Part shown: in pieces, positions 55,266 to 64,000 of the stretch
Position numbering within the stretch: the first letter of the stretch is position 1
Layout: each line of letters begins with the position of its first letter
Source: Flavobacterium davisii
GTDB lineage: Bacteria > Bacteroidota > Bacteroidia > Flavobacteriales > Flavobacteriaceae
Length of the DNA: 64,000 nucleotides
Assembly: GCF_019565505.1 (NCBI RefSeq)
Contig: NZ_CP067378.1
Location: forward strand, 186,001 to 250,000
Direction: 5' to 3'
Program-made: the position numbers and the translations under genes
The notes under the pieces: generated by a model
Database searches by the model: none
The model's input: the letters and a program-made list of their open reading frames with translations, nothing else
Told to the model about the DNA's origin: nothing

Positions 55266-56292
55266 ATGAAAAACAAATTCTTAAATCTAACATTAAAAGC
55301 TTTCCTTAGTAGCTTTTTTATTTTATCTTGTGAAAAGAGTAATGATGATAACAATCAAAATAACTTATACGAGGAAACAGTTGCTGTTGCAAACAGAAAT
55401 TCCTCTTCAATAAGCTTTTTTGATGCCAATACGAATGTTGTTACTAGCACATTGAAAATTACCAATTCAGAACCTATGTATCTAGTATTTGTTCCTTCTA
55501 AAGACAAACTATACGTTGGGGATAGAAAAAATAAACAGGTTCATATTATTAACCCTAGTACAAAAAAATTAGAAAGCTCAATAAACGTAGGAAATGGAGT
55601 ATTCCACATGTGGGCTGATGAATTAGGTAAGCAACTTTGGGTTAATAATGATATAGACAATACCATTTCTGTTATTGATTTAGCTACTAGTTCTGTTATA
55701 AAAACGATTAATTTAGACATGAAGCCACATGATGTTTTCTTAACAAAAGACGGAACTAAAGCTTATGTTTCAATTATTAACTCTGATTCAACAATGCCTG
55801 ATAAAATATATATGTATTCTATTAGTAATTATGAAAAATTAAAAGAAGTTAATGTAGGCAAAGATCCTCATTTATTTCATTTACCTAATAACAATAAGCT
55901 AATTGTACCTTGTCAATCTGGCGAAGTATACAATATTGACAGCGAAAAATTACAAATCATTTCTCAAAAATCATATCCTCGGTGCTCATGGGTTATACCC
56001 TAGTCCTAACTTAGATAATATCTTTGTTACTAATATAATGGGAGGACAAATATACTCTATTAAAACAACTGATCTAACAGAAAATTATGCTCCTATTGCA
56101 ACTAATAAACCTGTACCTCATAATTTAGTTTTAAATAAAGAAGGAAGTAAAGTTTTCGCAACGCATTCTGGACCTAATGGAACAACTGTATCAGCATATA
56201 AGGTAAATCAGAATAAATTAGTATATGAACAAGATATTACTGTTGAAAACAATCCTTTTGGTTTAACTTATTATAAAAGAAATATTAAATAA
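55266..56292 (+). CDS. YncE-like beta-propeller lipoprotein, frame restored
   Basis: Lipoprotein signal (LKAFLSSFFILSC, Cys at about 22). Repeated propeller blades: VAVANRNSSSISFFDANTNV, LYVGDRKNKQVHIINPSTKK, LWVNNDIDNTISVIDLATSS. The frame breaks at CCTCGG 55977-55982; removing one base gives SYPGAHGLYPSPNLDNIFVT and the rest to YYKRNIK. About 341 aa. Last gene of the redox cluster; such proteins may bind metal or electron donors, not shown here. Confidence 0.8.
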
Positions 56293-56877
56293 TTAAGTCG
56301 TTTTGATTTAGTAACAAATAGTCTAAACTTTAATTAATTTTCAACAAGCGTTTTATTAAGCATTTTAATGGAGAGAAAAGAAACTATTTCTTTTTCTCTC
56401 TGTTAAATTTTTTATTAAAATACAAACAATTTTTTATTGTTTTTAACTCTATCTACTAAATATCTCATTTTTATTGAATTGGATCAAATGAATATAAACA
56501 TCTAAAAAGTAGTCACTTAACATCTTGGTTATCATTTACTTTTATGAAAGAAAAATCACATTTCAACACTATGCAATTTGCTTTACCTATTCATTTCCTA
56601 GAAGCCTCCCTCCGATCGATTACAAAATTACAATCTTTTAGAACAGCCTTCTTATTTTAAGCATTTTTATATGTTAACTTTTTATTTTTTTTAGTATTAG
56701 TGTTTATCTCACATTGTAATCGAAACTTTTTTATTAAAAAAACAGCAACTTATTCATTTCTTATCCAAAAATTTAAACAGAAATCAGATTGTATTCTCTT
56801 ATATTAACATCCGTTTCATATTCAAACAACAAAAAGTTTTGAAAAACAAAAAACAATATTAACTTGATTTTTTACAA
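56293..56877. other. Intergenic region, no gene supported
   Basis: 585 bases, AT-rich. The only ORF with an ATG (56543-56659, 38 codons) shows no family likeness. No clear terminator or repeat apart from AT hairpins. The promoter of the operon at 56878 must lie at its end but no perfect TAnnTTTG box is seen. Confidence 0.4.
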
Positions 56878-57279
56878 ATGGACTCTTCTAAAATACATTT
56901 TATATTAAAACTTGTTTTAACAATAATATTAATTCAAACATTATTTTACAAACTGACCGCTAGTCCTCAATCTATTTATATCTTTAAAAAACTACATATA
57001 GAACCCTTTGGAAGGATTTTTTCTGGAATCATAGAATTAATTTGCCCATTTCTATTGTTTATTGATAGAACAAAGTTTTATGCTTCTTTACTTATTTTAA
57101 TAAATATGACCATTGCTTTATTATCGCATTTATGTATTTTAGGAATTGTGATTATAAATGACGGAGGAGTTCTTTATATCTTAGCCTGTATTTGTTTTAC
57201 AATAAGTGCCTATTTTTCTCTTTTATATAAAAACGATTTAATAAAAGATTATAATCAATTTAAAAAAACATTTTTATGA
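56878..57279 (+). CDS. DoxX/MauE-like membrane protein
   Basis: 133 aa, four membrane segments, with LILTLTI-type start (LKLVLTIILIQTLFYKLTAS) and GRIFSGIIELICPFLLF, the DoxX/MauE pattern. Overlaps the next gene by 4 bases. First gene of a five-gene operon. Confidence 0.75.
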   Translation: MDSSKIHFILKLVLTIILIQTLFYKLTASPQSIYIFKKLHIEPFGRIFSGIIELICPFLLFIDRTKFYASLLILINMTIALLSHLCILGIVIINDGGVLYILACICFTISAYFSLLYKNDLIKDYNQFKKTFL

Positions 57280-57764
57280 ATTTTACCGCAATTAAAAATA
57301 CCCTTTTAGAACTAAAAGAAATTATTACACAATTACATGATCCTGATTATATTAAGCCTATCCTTTCTTTAAGCAATGCCACTATAGGACAACATTCTCG
57401 ACATATTATTGAATTATATCAAGCCCTTTTAAAAGGATATGATAACGGTATTATTAATTATGATAATAGAGAAAGAGAAATTAGTATACAAACTATAAGA
57501 ACTCAAGCCATTTCTGCTATTGATATAATTATTAATCAAATTGAAAAAGAAAATAAAAATCTCGTCATAAATCATTTTATTTCTAGAGTCCCAACTCTTA
57601 TAGAAACCAATTATTTTAGAGAAGTACTTTACAATTTAGAACATTGTATTCATCATCAAGCTCTAATAAAAGTTGCTTTATTAAATTTTAAATATATTTC
57701 AATTTCTGAAACTTTTGGTGTGGCACCATCTACCATTGAATTTCGCAAAATATGTGTACAGTAA
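57276..57764 (+). CDS. DinB-like four-helix metal-binding protein
   Basis: 162 aa. Putative metal His in TIGQHSRHIIELYQALLK and in LEHCIHHQALIKVALLN, with helical layout of the DinB/YfiT superfamily. Overlaps both neighbours (the NRDE ATG lies inside its end). Substrate unknown; relatives are thiol transferases. Confidence 0.7.
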   Translation: MNFTAIKNTLLELKEIITQLHDPDYIKPILSLSNATIGQHSRHIIELYQALLKGYDNGIINYDNREREISIQTIRTQAISAIDIIINQIEKENKNLVINHFISRVPTLIETNYFREVLYNLEHCIHHQALIKVALLNFKYISISETFGVAPSTIEFRKICVQ

Positions 57765-58462
57765 GTTATGTTTTTAGCAATAATAAGGTCATTATTACTT
57801 CAAATAGAGATGAAAAAATAGCACGACCTAAAGCATTGGTTCCCAAATCGTATATGGGGGAACGTAAGAAAATGTTTTTTCCTAAAGATTCAAAAGCAGG
57901 TGGTACCTGGTATGTATTAGATGACAAAGGAAACATTATGGTTTTACTAAATGGTGCATTTGAAAAACACACACCAAAAGAAAAATACCGAAAAAGTAGA
58001 GGTTTAATCTTACTTGAAATATTTGATAATTGTGATTGTATAAATAAATGGTTTGAAATAAATCTTGATGATATCGAACCCTTTACTCTAATTGCTTATG
58101 CAAATAAAAGGCTCTATCAATTACGGTGGGATGGAAATGTAAAGAATACTAAAGAATTAAATAATCAAGAAAGTTATATTTGGTCTTCATCCACCCTATA
58201 TTCTAATAATATTAGAACAGAAAGAGAACTATTATTCAAGACATTTACTCAAAGTAAAAATATAATTAAAGCCAAGGATATAGCAGATTTTCATGAACAT
58301 ACAAATTCAGACGACAAAGAAAACGGACTTATTATTAACCGAAATAACACCTTAATCACGCAAAGTATTACACAAACAGTTATTAATCAAAACAAAATGA
58401 TTTTCAGCCATAAAGATTTGATTAATGATAAAACTTACGACAACAATTTTTTAATGTTATAA
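57752..58462 (+). CDS. NRDE/TANGO2 family protein
   Basis: 236 aa. MCTVSYVF with Cys2 at the N-terminus and ITSNRDEKIARP give the NRDE motif that names the family; AGGTWYVLDDKGNIMVLLNG is the second conserved block. TANGO2 proteins are linked to haem and lipid handling in eukaryotes; bacterial role unknown. ATG overlaps the DinB stop and its stop overlaps the ATP-grasp ATG. Confidence 0.85.
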   Translation: MCTVSYVFSNNKVIITSNRDEKIARPKALVPKSYMGERKKMFFPKDSKAGGTWYVLDDKGNIMVLLNGAFEKHTPKEKYRKSRGLILLEIFDNCDCINKWFEINLDDIEPFTLIAYANKRLYQLRWDGNVKNTKELNNQESYIWSSSTLYSNNIRTERELLFKTFTQSKNIIKAKDIADFHEHTNSDDKENGLIINRNNTLITQSITQTVINQNKMIFSHKDLINDKTYDNNFLML

Positions 58463-59483
58463 TGAAACTTTTTATACATAAACTAACGCACTGGGAATAT
58501 TGGCCATTCCAAATTGTTTATATACCTATCTATTTTTTGTGGCTCTATTATGCTTTACGTTCACGTACCTTATTCTTTTTAATACTGTGAACCCAACCAT
58601 TAAAAACGGTGGTTTTTTTAATGAAAGTAAAAATGATATATACCTTTTAATTCCACAGCAATACTATCCTAAAACTTATTTAATAAATCATAAAAATTCT
58701 ATTAAAAGTATTAAAGAGTACCCTCTTTCTTATCCCTTCATCGTAAAACCTGACATAGGTTTACGCGGAAGTGCTGTAAAACGTGTTCATTCTTTAGAAG
58801 AACTAAAAAGTTATCACGAAAGTGTTGAATTTGATTATCTTATTCAAGATTTAATTCCTTATACTAATGAAGTGGGAATATTTTACGTTCGTTTACCTAA
58901 TGAAAAAAAAGGACGTATTACAGGAATTGTATCAAAAGAATTTATGATTATTACAGGTGATGGAAAAAGCTCTATTGAAAATCTTATCAAACAAAATCCA
59001 CGCTATGAGTTACAATTAAATGCTTTACAAAAAGAATTGGGCAGCAAAATTCATGATATTTTACCAAAGGGAAAAAACTATAATCTTGTCCCTTTTGGCA
59101 ACCATTCCAGAGGAACAAAATTTTTAGATATAAGTCATAAAATTTCTAAAAAGCTAACAGAAGTAATTGATACTATGTGTCAAGAAATAGATGGTTTTTA
59201 TTATGGTCGTATGGATTTAATGTATAATACTTGGGAAGAGTTAGAAGAAGGGAAAAACTTTATGATTGTAGAGTTAAACGGTTCAGCAAGTGAACCTACT
59301 CACATTTATGACCCCAATCATTCTCTTTTTTTTGCTTGGAAAGAAATTGCCCGACATATTCGTTATATGTTTCAAATTAGCCAACAAAATCATATAAAGG
59401 GTATTCCTTACCTCAATCATAAAGAAGGTATGAATGAATACCGTAAACATCAAGAACATTTTTACAGACTAACTCAAGTTTAG
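58462..59483 (+). CDS. ATP-grasp family ligase, frame restored
   Basis: ATG 58462 gives MKLFIHKLTHWEYWPFQIVY, a membrane segment; adding one T to the T5 run near 58579 joins FFNTVNPTIKNGGFFNESKN. ATP-grasp features: PFIVKPDIGLRGSAVKRVHS (ATP lid), YYGRMDLMYN and FMIVELNGSASEPTHIYDPN (Mg ligands). About 341 aa, D-Ala-D-Ala ligase-like fold with a membrane anchor at the N-terminus. Product unknown. Confidence 0.78.
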
Positions 59484-59515
59484 TTACAAATAATTATTGA
59501 CTATAAATAACAAAA

Positions 59516-60151
59516 ATGTATCTAAAAATTAAAAATAGCATTGTAGGATTTTCTATAAGTTTCATAGGTTCCATACCTCTTGGCTATCTAAACATAATGG
59601 GATTACATTATTTTAAACAAGATCTTATAACTTCTACATTATTTTATTTATTAGGTGTTGTAATCATAGAAAGTTTAGTTATTTTTTTTACGGCCAAAGG
59701 CGTTTCTAAAATTAATTTAACCCCTCATTTAAAAACCAAAATATCATTATTTAGTATTGCTTTTTTACTACTTCTATCCTATTTAGCTAAACAATCAGCT
59801 ACTCCAGAAGAATCCCATAATCCTCTTGTAATACAAATAATAAACTATCCTTTTATTACTGGAATAATTTTAAGTAGTCTTAACTTTAGTCAAATCCCCT
59901 TTTGGCTTAGCTGGAATTTATATATACTTAATGAAAAATATGCCAATTTTCAACAAAACGGAATACTATCATATACTATAGGTGCTTCGTTAGGAACCTT
60001 TATAGGTATGCTTAGTTTGATTGTTTTTTTAGATAAAACTGTAAATTACACTCAATTGCCCTTACAAAATTATATCCCAAAAATCTTTGTATGTTTAGCC
60101 ATTTGGCAAGCTTTTATTTTAATAAAAAACAAAAATTATTTTATCCACTAA
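59516..60151 (+). CDS. LysE/RhtB-like membrane transporter
   Basis: 211 aa, about six membrane segments. GFSISFIGSIPLGYLNIMGL near the N-terminus is close to the LysE/RhtB start. A later segment holds FSQIPFWLSWNLYILNEKYA. Last gene of the operon after ATP-grasp; an export step for its product is a fair guess. Confidence 0.65.
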   Translation: MYLKIKNSIVGFSISFIGSIPLGYLNIMGLHYFKQDLITSTLFYLLGVVIIESLVIFFTAKGVSKINLTPHLKTKISLFSIAFLLLLSYLAKQSATPEESHNPLVIQIINYPFITGIILSSLNFSQIPFWLSWNLYILNEKYANFQQNGILSYTIGASLGTFIGMLSLIVFLDKTVNYTQLPLQNYIPKIFVCLAIWQAFILIKNKNYFIH

Positions 60152-60377
60152 ACTTTTTAATTCTAAGCATGAACTCAACTAAAAATATCAATTAACTACT
60201 TTTAAATGATAAATTCAACAAGTCATAAAATACTATTTTAAAAATAGAAATAACGATAGCTATACAATTGAAAATAAAAATTATATAGCACATAAATTAA
60301 AGTAGTTAATTAATCATTATAAAAAACAACTCATCAACCAGTATACAACAATATTTTAGTTTTCAATCAACAAATAT
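60152..60377. other. Intergenic AT-rich spacer
   Basis: No gene. Contains a GAAAATAAAAATTATATAGC-type AT stretch and weak stems only. Confidence 0.35.
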
Positions 60378-60660
60378 TTTAAACCTAAATTCTGTACTAG
60401 ACTTCATGTTCGAGATGAAAAGACAAAAAATGAACAATTCTTTTTTCTAGATAGGGAGCAAAAGCCGTAATCTAGTCGTAGTTTGTCACTTCGACCCAAG
60501 GGAGAAGTCACATTATTTATAGTATGTGATTTCGCTCCCATTCTATAAATGACAAGATGGTGAACCTTTAAGACAACCCTAATGCAATAAAAAAGTACGC
60601 TTTTTAGATTTAAAGTTCTTATTTATTGTAATAAATTCCTACCGCATATTTGGGTTAAAC
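60378..60660. repeat. Miniature inverted-repeat element, divergent copy C
   Basis: Bounded by TTTAAACCTAAATTCTG (60378) and CATATTTGGGTTAAAC (60660), matching the ends of copies A and B, with a different interior. Inside, GGGAGAAGTCACAT and ATGTGATTTCGCTCCC (60501-60540) form a hairpin. Confidence 0.55.
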
Positions 60661-60841
60661 TTAAAAAAATCCGTTAAATACATTTCATATTAAGAATTAA
60701 CAATACTTATTAAAAAATTAATCCCTTATTAATAAAAAATTAAGACAACTAATCTTAACTAAAAGTTTAATACTCTTTTATAGTTTTAAAACGTTACTAA
60801 AATGAAACTTTATACATTCTTATTTTAAAACTATATTTATT

Positions 60842-60849
60842 TACCTTTG
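60842..60849 (+). promoter_or_regulatory. TACCTTTG -7 box of uvrA
   Basis: Matches TAnnTTTG, 21 bases before the ATG at 60871. No good TTG at -33. Confidence 0.5.
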
Positions 60850-60870
60850 TAAAAATTCGTTTTTCTTAAA

Positions 60871-63677
60871 ATGATACAAGATATCCAAACTCTAGACCCT
60901 AAAAAAATATACTTATAAAAGGAGCGCAAATCCATAATCTAAAAAATTTAGATGTTGCAATTCCCAGAAACAAGTTAGTTGTTATTACTGGATTATCAGG
61001 CTCTGGTAAATCAAGCTTGGCATTTGATACACTATATGCAGAAGGACAACGCAGATATGTAGAAAGTTTATCTAGCTATGCACGACAATTTTTGGGTAGA
61101 CTAGATAAACCAAAAGTGGATTATATTAAAGGAATTGCTCCCGCCGTAGCAATAGAACAAAAAGTAAATACCACCAATGCAAGATCTACTGTAGGTACTT
61201 CTACTGAAATTTATGACTATCTAAAACTTTTATTTGCCCGAATTGGTAAAACGTATTCTCCTATTTCTGGTTTAGAAGTTAAAAAACACACTGTAACAGA
61301 TGTGATAGAACACATTCAAAAATTAGATGAAGGAAGTCGTTATTTACTTTTATCCCCTATTCATTTAGAAGAAGGAAGATCTTTAGAAAACAAATTAAAA
61401 GTACTTTTACAACAAGGTTTTAGTAGAATCTTAATTAATAATGAAACTATTCGTTTAGATGAATTTATTGAATCCGAAGAAGCAAATGCAAAAAAACACT
61501 ATGCTGATAGCGAAATTTCATTAATAATAGACCGTTTAGTAATACGCCATGAAGAAGATTTTTATAATAGATTAGCGGATGCTGTTCAAACAGCTTTTTA
61601 TGAAGGAAAAGGGTTTTGTCATCTGCAAGAATTTAATACGAATGAAAAAGTAACATTTAGTGCTAATTTTGAATTAGACGGTCTTTCCTTTTTAGAACCT
61701 AATATTCATTTATTTAGTTTTAATAATCCTTATGGTGCTTGTCCTGTATGTGAAGGATATGGCAATATAATAGGCATAGATTTGGATCTTGTAATACCTA
61801 ATACGGCATTATCAGTATATGAAAACTGTATTGCTCCATGGAAAGGAGAAAGTATGAGTTGGTATCGTGATCAATTAGTTAATAATTCACATAAATTTGA
61901 TTTTCCCATTCACAAACCTTATTTTCAATTAGAAGAATCACAAAAACAATTAATTTGGGAGGGTAATCAATACTTTGAAGGGCTTCATAGTTTTTTCAAA
62001 GAATTAGAAGAAAAAAACTACAAAATTCAAAATCGAGTCTTATTATCTCGTTATAGAGGTAAAACAAAATGTTCTAGTTGTAAAGGAAAACGACTAAGAC
62101 CTGAAGCAAGTTATATAAAAATAAATCACAAAACATTACCTGAACTTGTAGACTTACCTATCCGTAAATTAATCCCTTTCTTTAAAGAATTAAATTTATC
62201 AGAATATGACGCAAAAATAGCTAAAAGACTACTTATTGAAATCAATAGCCGTTTGGCATTTTTAGAAAATGTAGGACTGGATTATCTAACTCTCAACAGA
62301 AATTCCGCTACTCTTTCTGGCGGCGAGTCACAACGTATCAACCTAGCTACATCATTAGGAAGTAGTTTAGTTGGCTCTATGTACATACTGGATGAACCCA
62401 GTATAGGATTACATCCAAAAGATACTGAAAAACTAACCAAAGTATTAGAATCATTACGTGATTTAGGCAATACCGTAATAGTAGTAGAACATGATGAAGA
62501 TATCATGAAATCAGCTGATATGATCATTGATATTGGCCCTGAAGCTGGAACTTATGGAGGTAATTTAGTAGCACAAGGTACATATAAAGAAATATTAAAA
62601 TCCAATTCCCTCACGTCCCAATATTTAAATGGAAAATTAACGATAGATATACCTCAAAAAAGAAGAAAATTTAAAAATCATATAGAGATTATTGGTGCTA
62701 GAGAAAATAATTTACAAAATCTAGATATCACAATTCCCCTTGACGTATTAACAATCATTACAGGAGTATCAGGATCAGGTAAAAGCACATTAGTAAAAAA
62801 AATATTATACCCTGCATTACAAAAACAGTTAGAAGGTGTAAGTGAAAAAGCAGGACAATTTACAGAAATATCAGGTAGTTATTCTCATATCAAACATGTA
62901 GAATATGTAGATCAAAATCCAATAGGTCGCAGTTCGCGTTCTAATCCTGTAACATATATAAAAGCATACGATGACATTCGTGATTTATTTGCTAAAGAAA
63001 AAATTTCTAAACTAAGAGGATATCAACCTAAACATTTTTCTTTTAACGTAGACGGAGGTAGATGTGAAAGCTGCAAAGGAGAAGGTACAATAAATGTAGA
63101 AATGGTTTTCATGGCAGACGTTTCGTTACCTTGTGAAACTTGCAATGGCAAACGTTTTAAAAAAGAAATTCTAGAAATTCAATTTGAAGGTAAAAACATA
63201 GATGATATATTAAACCTAACTATAGATGATGCGTTAGACTTTTTTAAAGCAAAAAACCAAAATAAAATCATTCAAAAATTACAACCCTTACAAGATGTTG
63301 GTTTAGGTTATGTTCAATTAGGACAATCTTCATCTACTCTTTCTGGAGGTGAAGCACAACGTATTAAATTGGCTTCTTTTTTAGTTAAAGGAGCCACCAA
63401 GGACAAAGCTCTTTTTATTTTTGATGAACCCACAACAGGTCTCCACTTTCATGATATCAAAAAACTATTAAAATCATTTGATGCACTAATCGAAAAAGGA
63501 CATTCTATTGTAGTTATTGAACATAATCTTGATATGATTAAATGTGCTGATTATATTCTAGATTTAGGACCTGAGGGCGGCGAAAATGGAGGACAATTAC
63601 TTGCCTTTGGCACACCTGAAGAAATTGCAAATAACAAAAAATCAATTACAGGACATTATTTAAAAAGCAAATTATAG
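60871..63677 (+). CDS. uvrA: Excinuclease ABC subunit A, one frame break
   Basis: About 936 aa. The true ATG is 60871 (MIQDIQTLDPKK); adding one A to the A7 run near 60906 gives NILIKGAQIHNLKNLDVAIP and the first Walker A GLSGSGKSSLAFDTLYAEGQ. Zinc fingers CPVC, CSSCKGKR, CESCKGEG, CETCNGKR; two ABC signatures LSGGESQRI and LSGGEAQRI; second Walker A GVSGSGKSTL. Damage-recognition ATPase of nucleotide excision repair. uvrB is not in the window. Confidence 0.93.
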
Positions 63678-63779
63678 ATTTGGCATACTATTTGATAACC
63701 ATTCATAAGATTTTAATTCATATTAAGTTGGATACTGATATAATAAAATTTAATTAGGTTGGTTTTGTTTTTATAAAGG

Positions 63780-63919
63780 GGTGTCCTAAAAAATAGCAAT
63801 CTTGTTCTTTTGATCAAAAGAAAGTGTAACAGGTAAATAAATCATAAAATCCTGATCGCAAAATTTTCTATCGCATCAAAACAATAAATTAAATACTAGA
63901 TTGTTGCTTTTCGGACACC
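63780..63919. repeat. 140-bp miniature element with terminal inverted repeats
   Basis: Ends GGTGTCCTAAAAAATAGCAA and TTGCTTTTCGGACACC are near-perfect inverse (GGTGTCC...GGACACC), extended by TAAAGG / CCTTTA. No ORF. Lies after uvrA; partial likenesses at 18744 and 55096. Confidence 0.6.
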
Positions 63920-64000
63920 TTTATTACATTTTTTAGACAATATTATTCTTTATATAATATTCTCAAATACAACCAAGTCCTCCCTATTAAACAAAGTTTG

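Noticed and set aside
56543..56659. 38-codon ORF (MKEKSHFNTMQFALP...)
   Set aside because: No family likeness, no promoter box, and isolated in AT-rich spacer; treated as chance.

Overview
The window is AT-rich DNA from a member of the Bacteroidota, most likely a Flavobacteriaceae (Flavobacterium-like). The evidence is promoters of the TTG / TAnnTTTG type, few Shine-Dalgarno sites, flavobacterial lipoproteins, a Bacillus-like fadN-fadA-fadE beta-oxidation operon, and G/C-rich AGCCCCCTAACCCC intergenic repeats.

Layout. 1-18.4 kb is chromosome: a DUF4297 (Cap4-like) nuclease, a DUF4348 lipoprotein, an Lrp regulator, an M14 peptidase, an acyltransferase, TrmH, a sirtuin, a nitronate monooxygenase, an IS110 remnant beside a miniature repeat, mnmA, a MORN-repeat protein, a DJ-1/AraC/monooxygenase group, and marR-fadN-fadA-fadE. 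About 19.0-51.5 kb is a Mu-like transposable prophage in inverted orientation. Its regulator and transposition genes lie at the high-coordinate end: repressor on +, MuA and MuB on -, then an early operon of small genes and a Mor-like candidate. The late genes follow in two opposed blocks: terminase, portal, gpF and gpG on + (34.1-39.9 kb), and protease, capsid, lysis, sheath, tube, tape measure, baseplate, fibre and Dam methylase on - (33.9-19.7 kb). 51.6-64 kb is chromosome again: a conserved small protein, SOD, a Crp/Fnr-peroxiredoxin-thioredoxin-propeller group, a DoxX-DinB-NRDE-ATP-grasp-transporter operon, and uvrA.

Quality warning. At least 30 genes, including uvrA, mnmA, fadN, fadA, MuB, portal and terminase, are broken by single-base indels although the protein sequence continues perfectly in another frame. 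Most sit in A or T runs. At least six sit at Pro-Gly codons where CCNGG is expected. I treat these as consensus errors in the assembly, not decay, and give each gene its full span.

The most interesting unexplained items are: (1) a promoter-preceded 125-nt structured RNA with a possible pseudoknot and U-tract between the phage dam gene and a small membrane-protein gene; (2) six GGTAGT boxes spaced at whole helical turns near the prophage left end; (3) a 66-nt tRNA-like sequence without a normal anticodon arm inside the early operon; (4) a candidate one-protein spanin; (5) a possible programmed -1 frameshift in the tail-assembly chaperone; (6) a three-gene membrane cassette next to the repressor.
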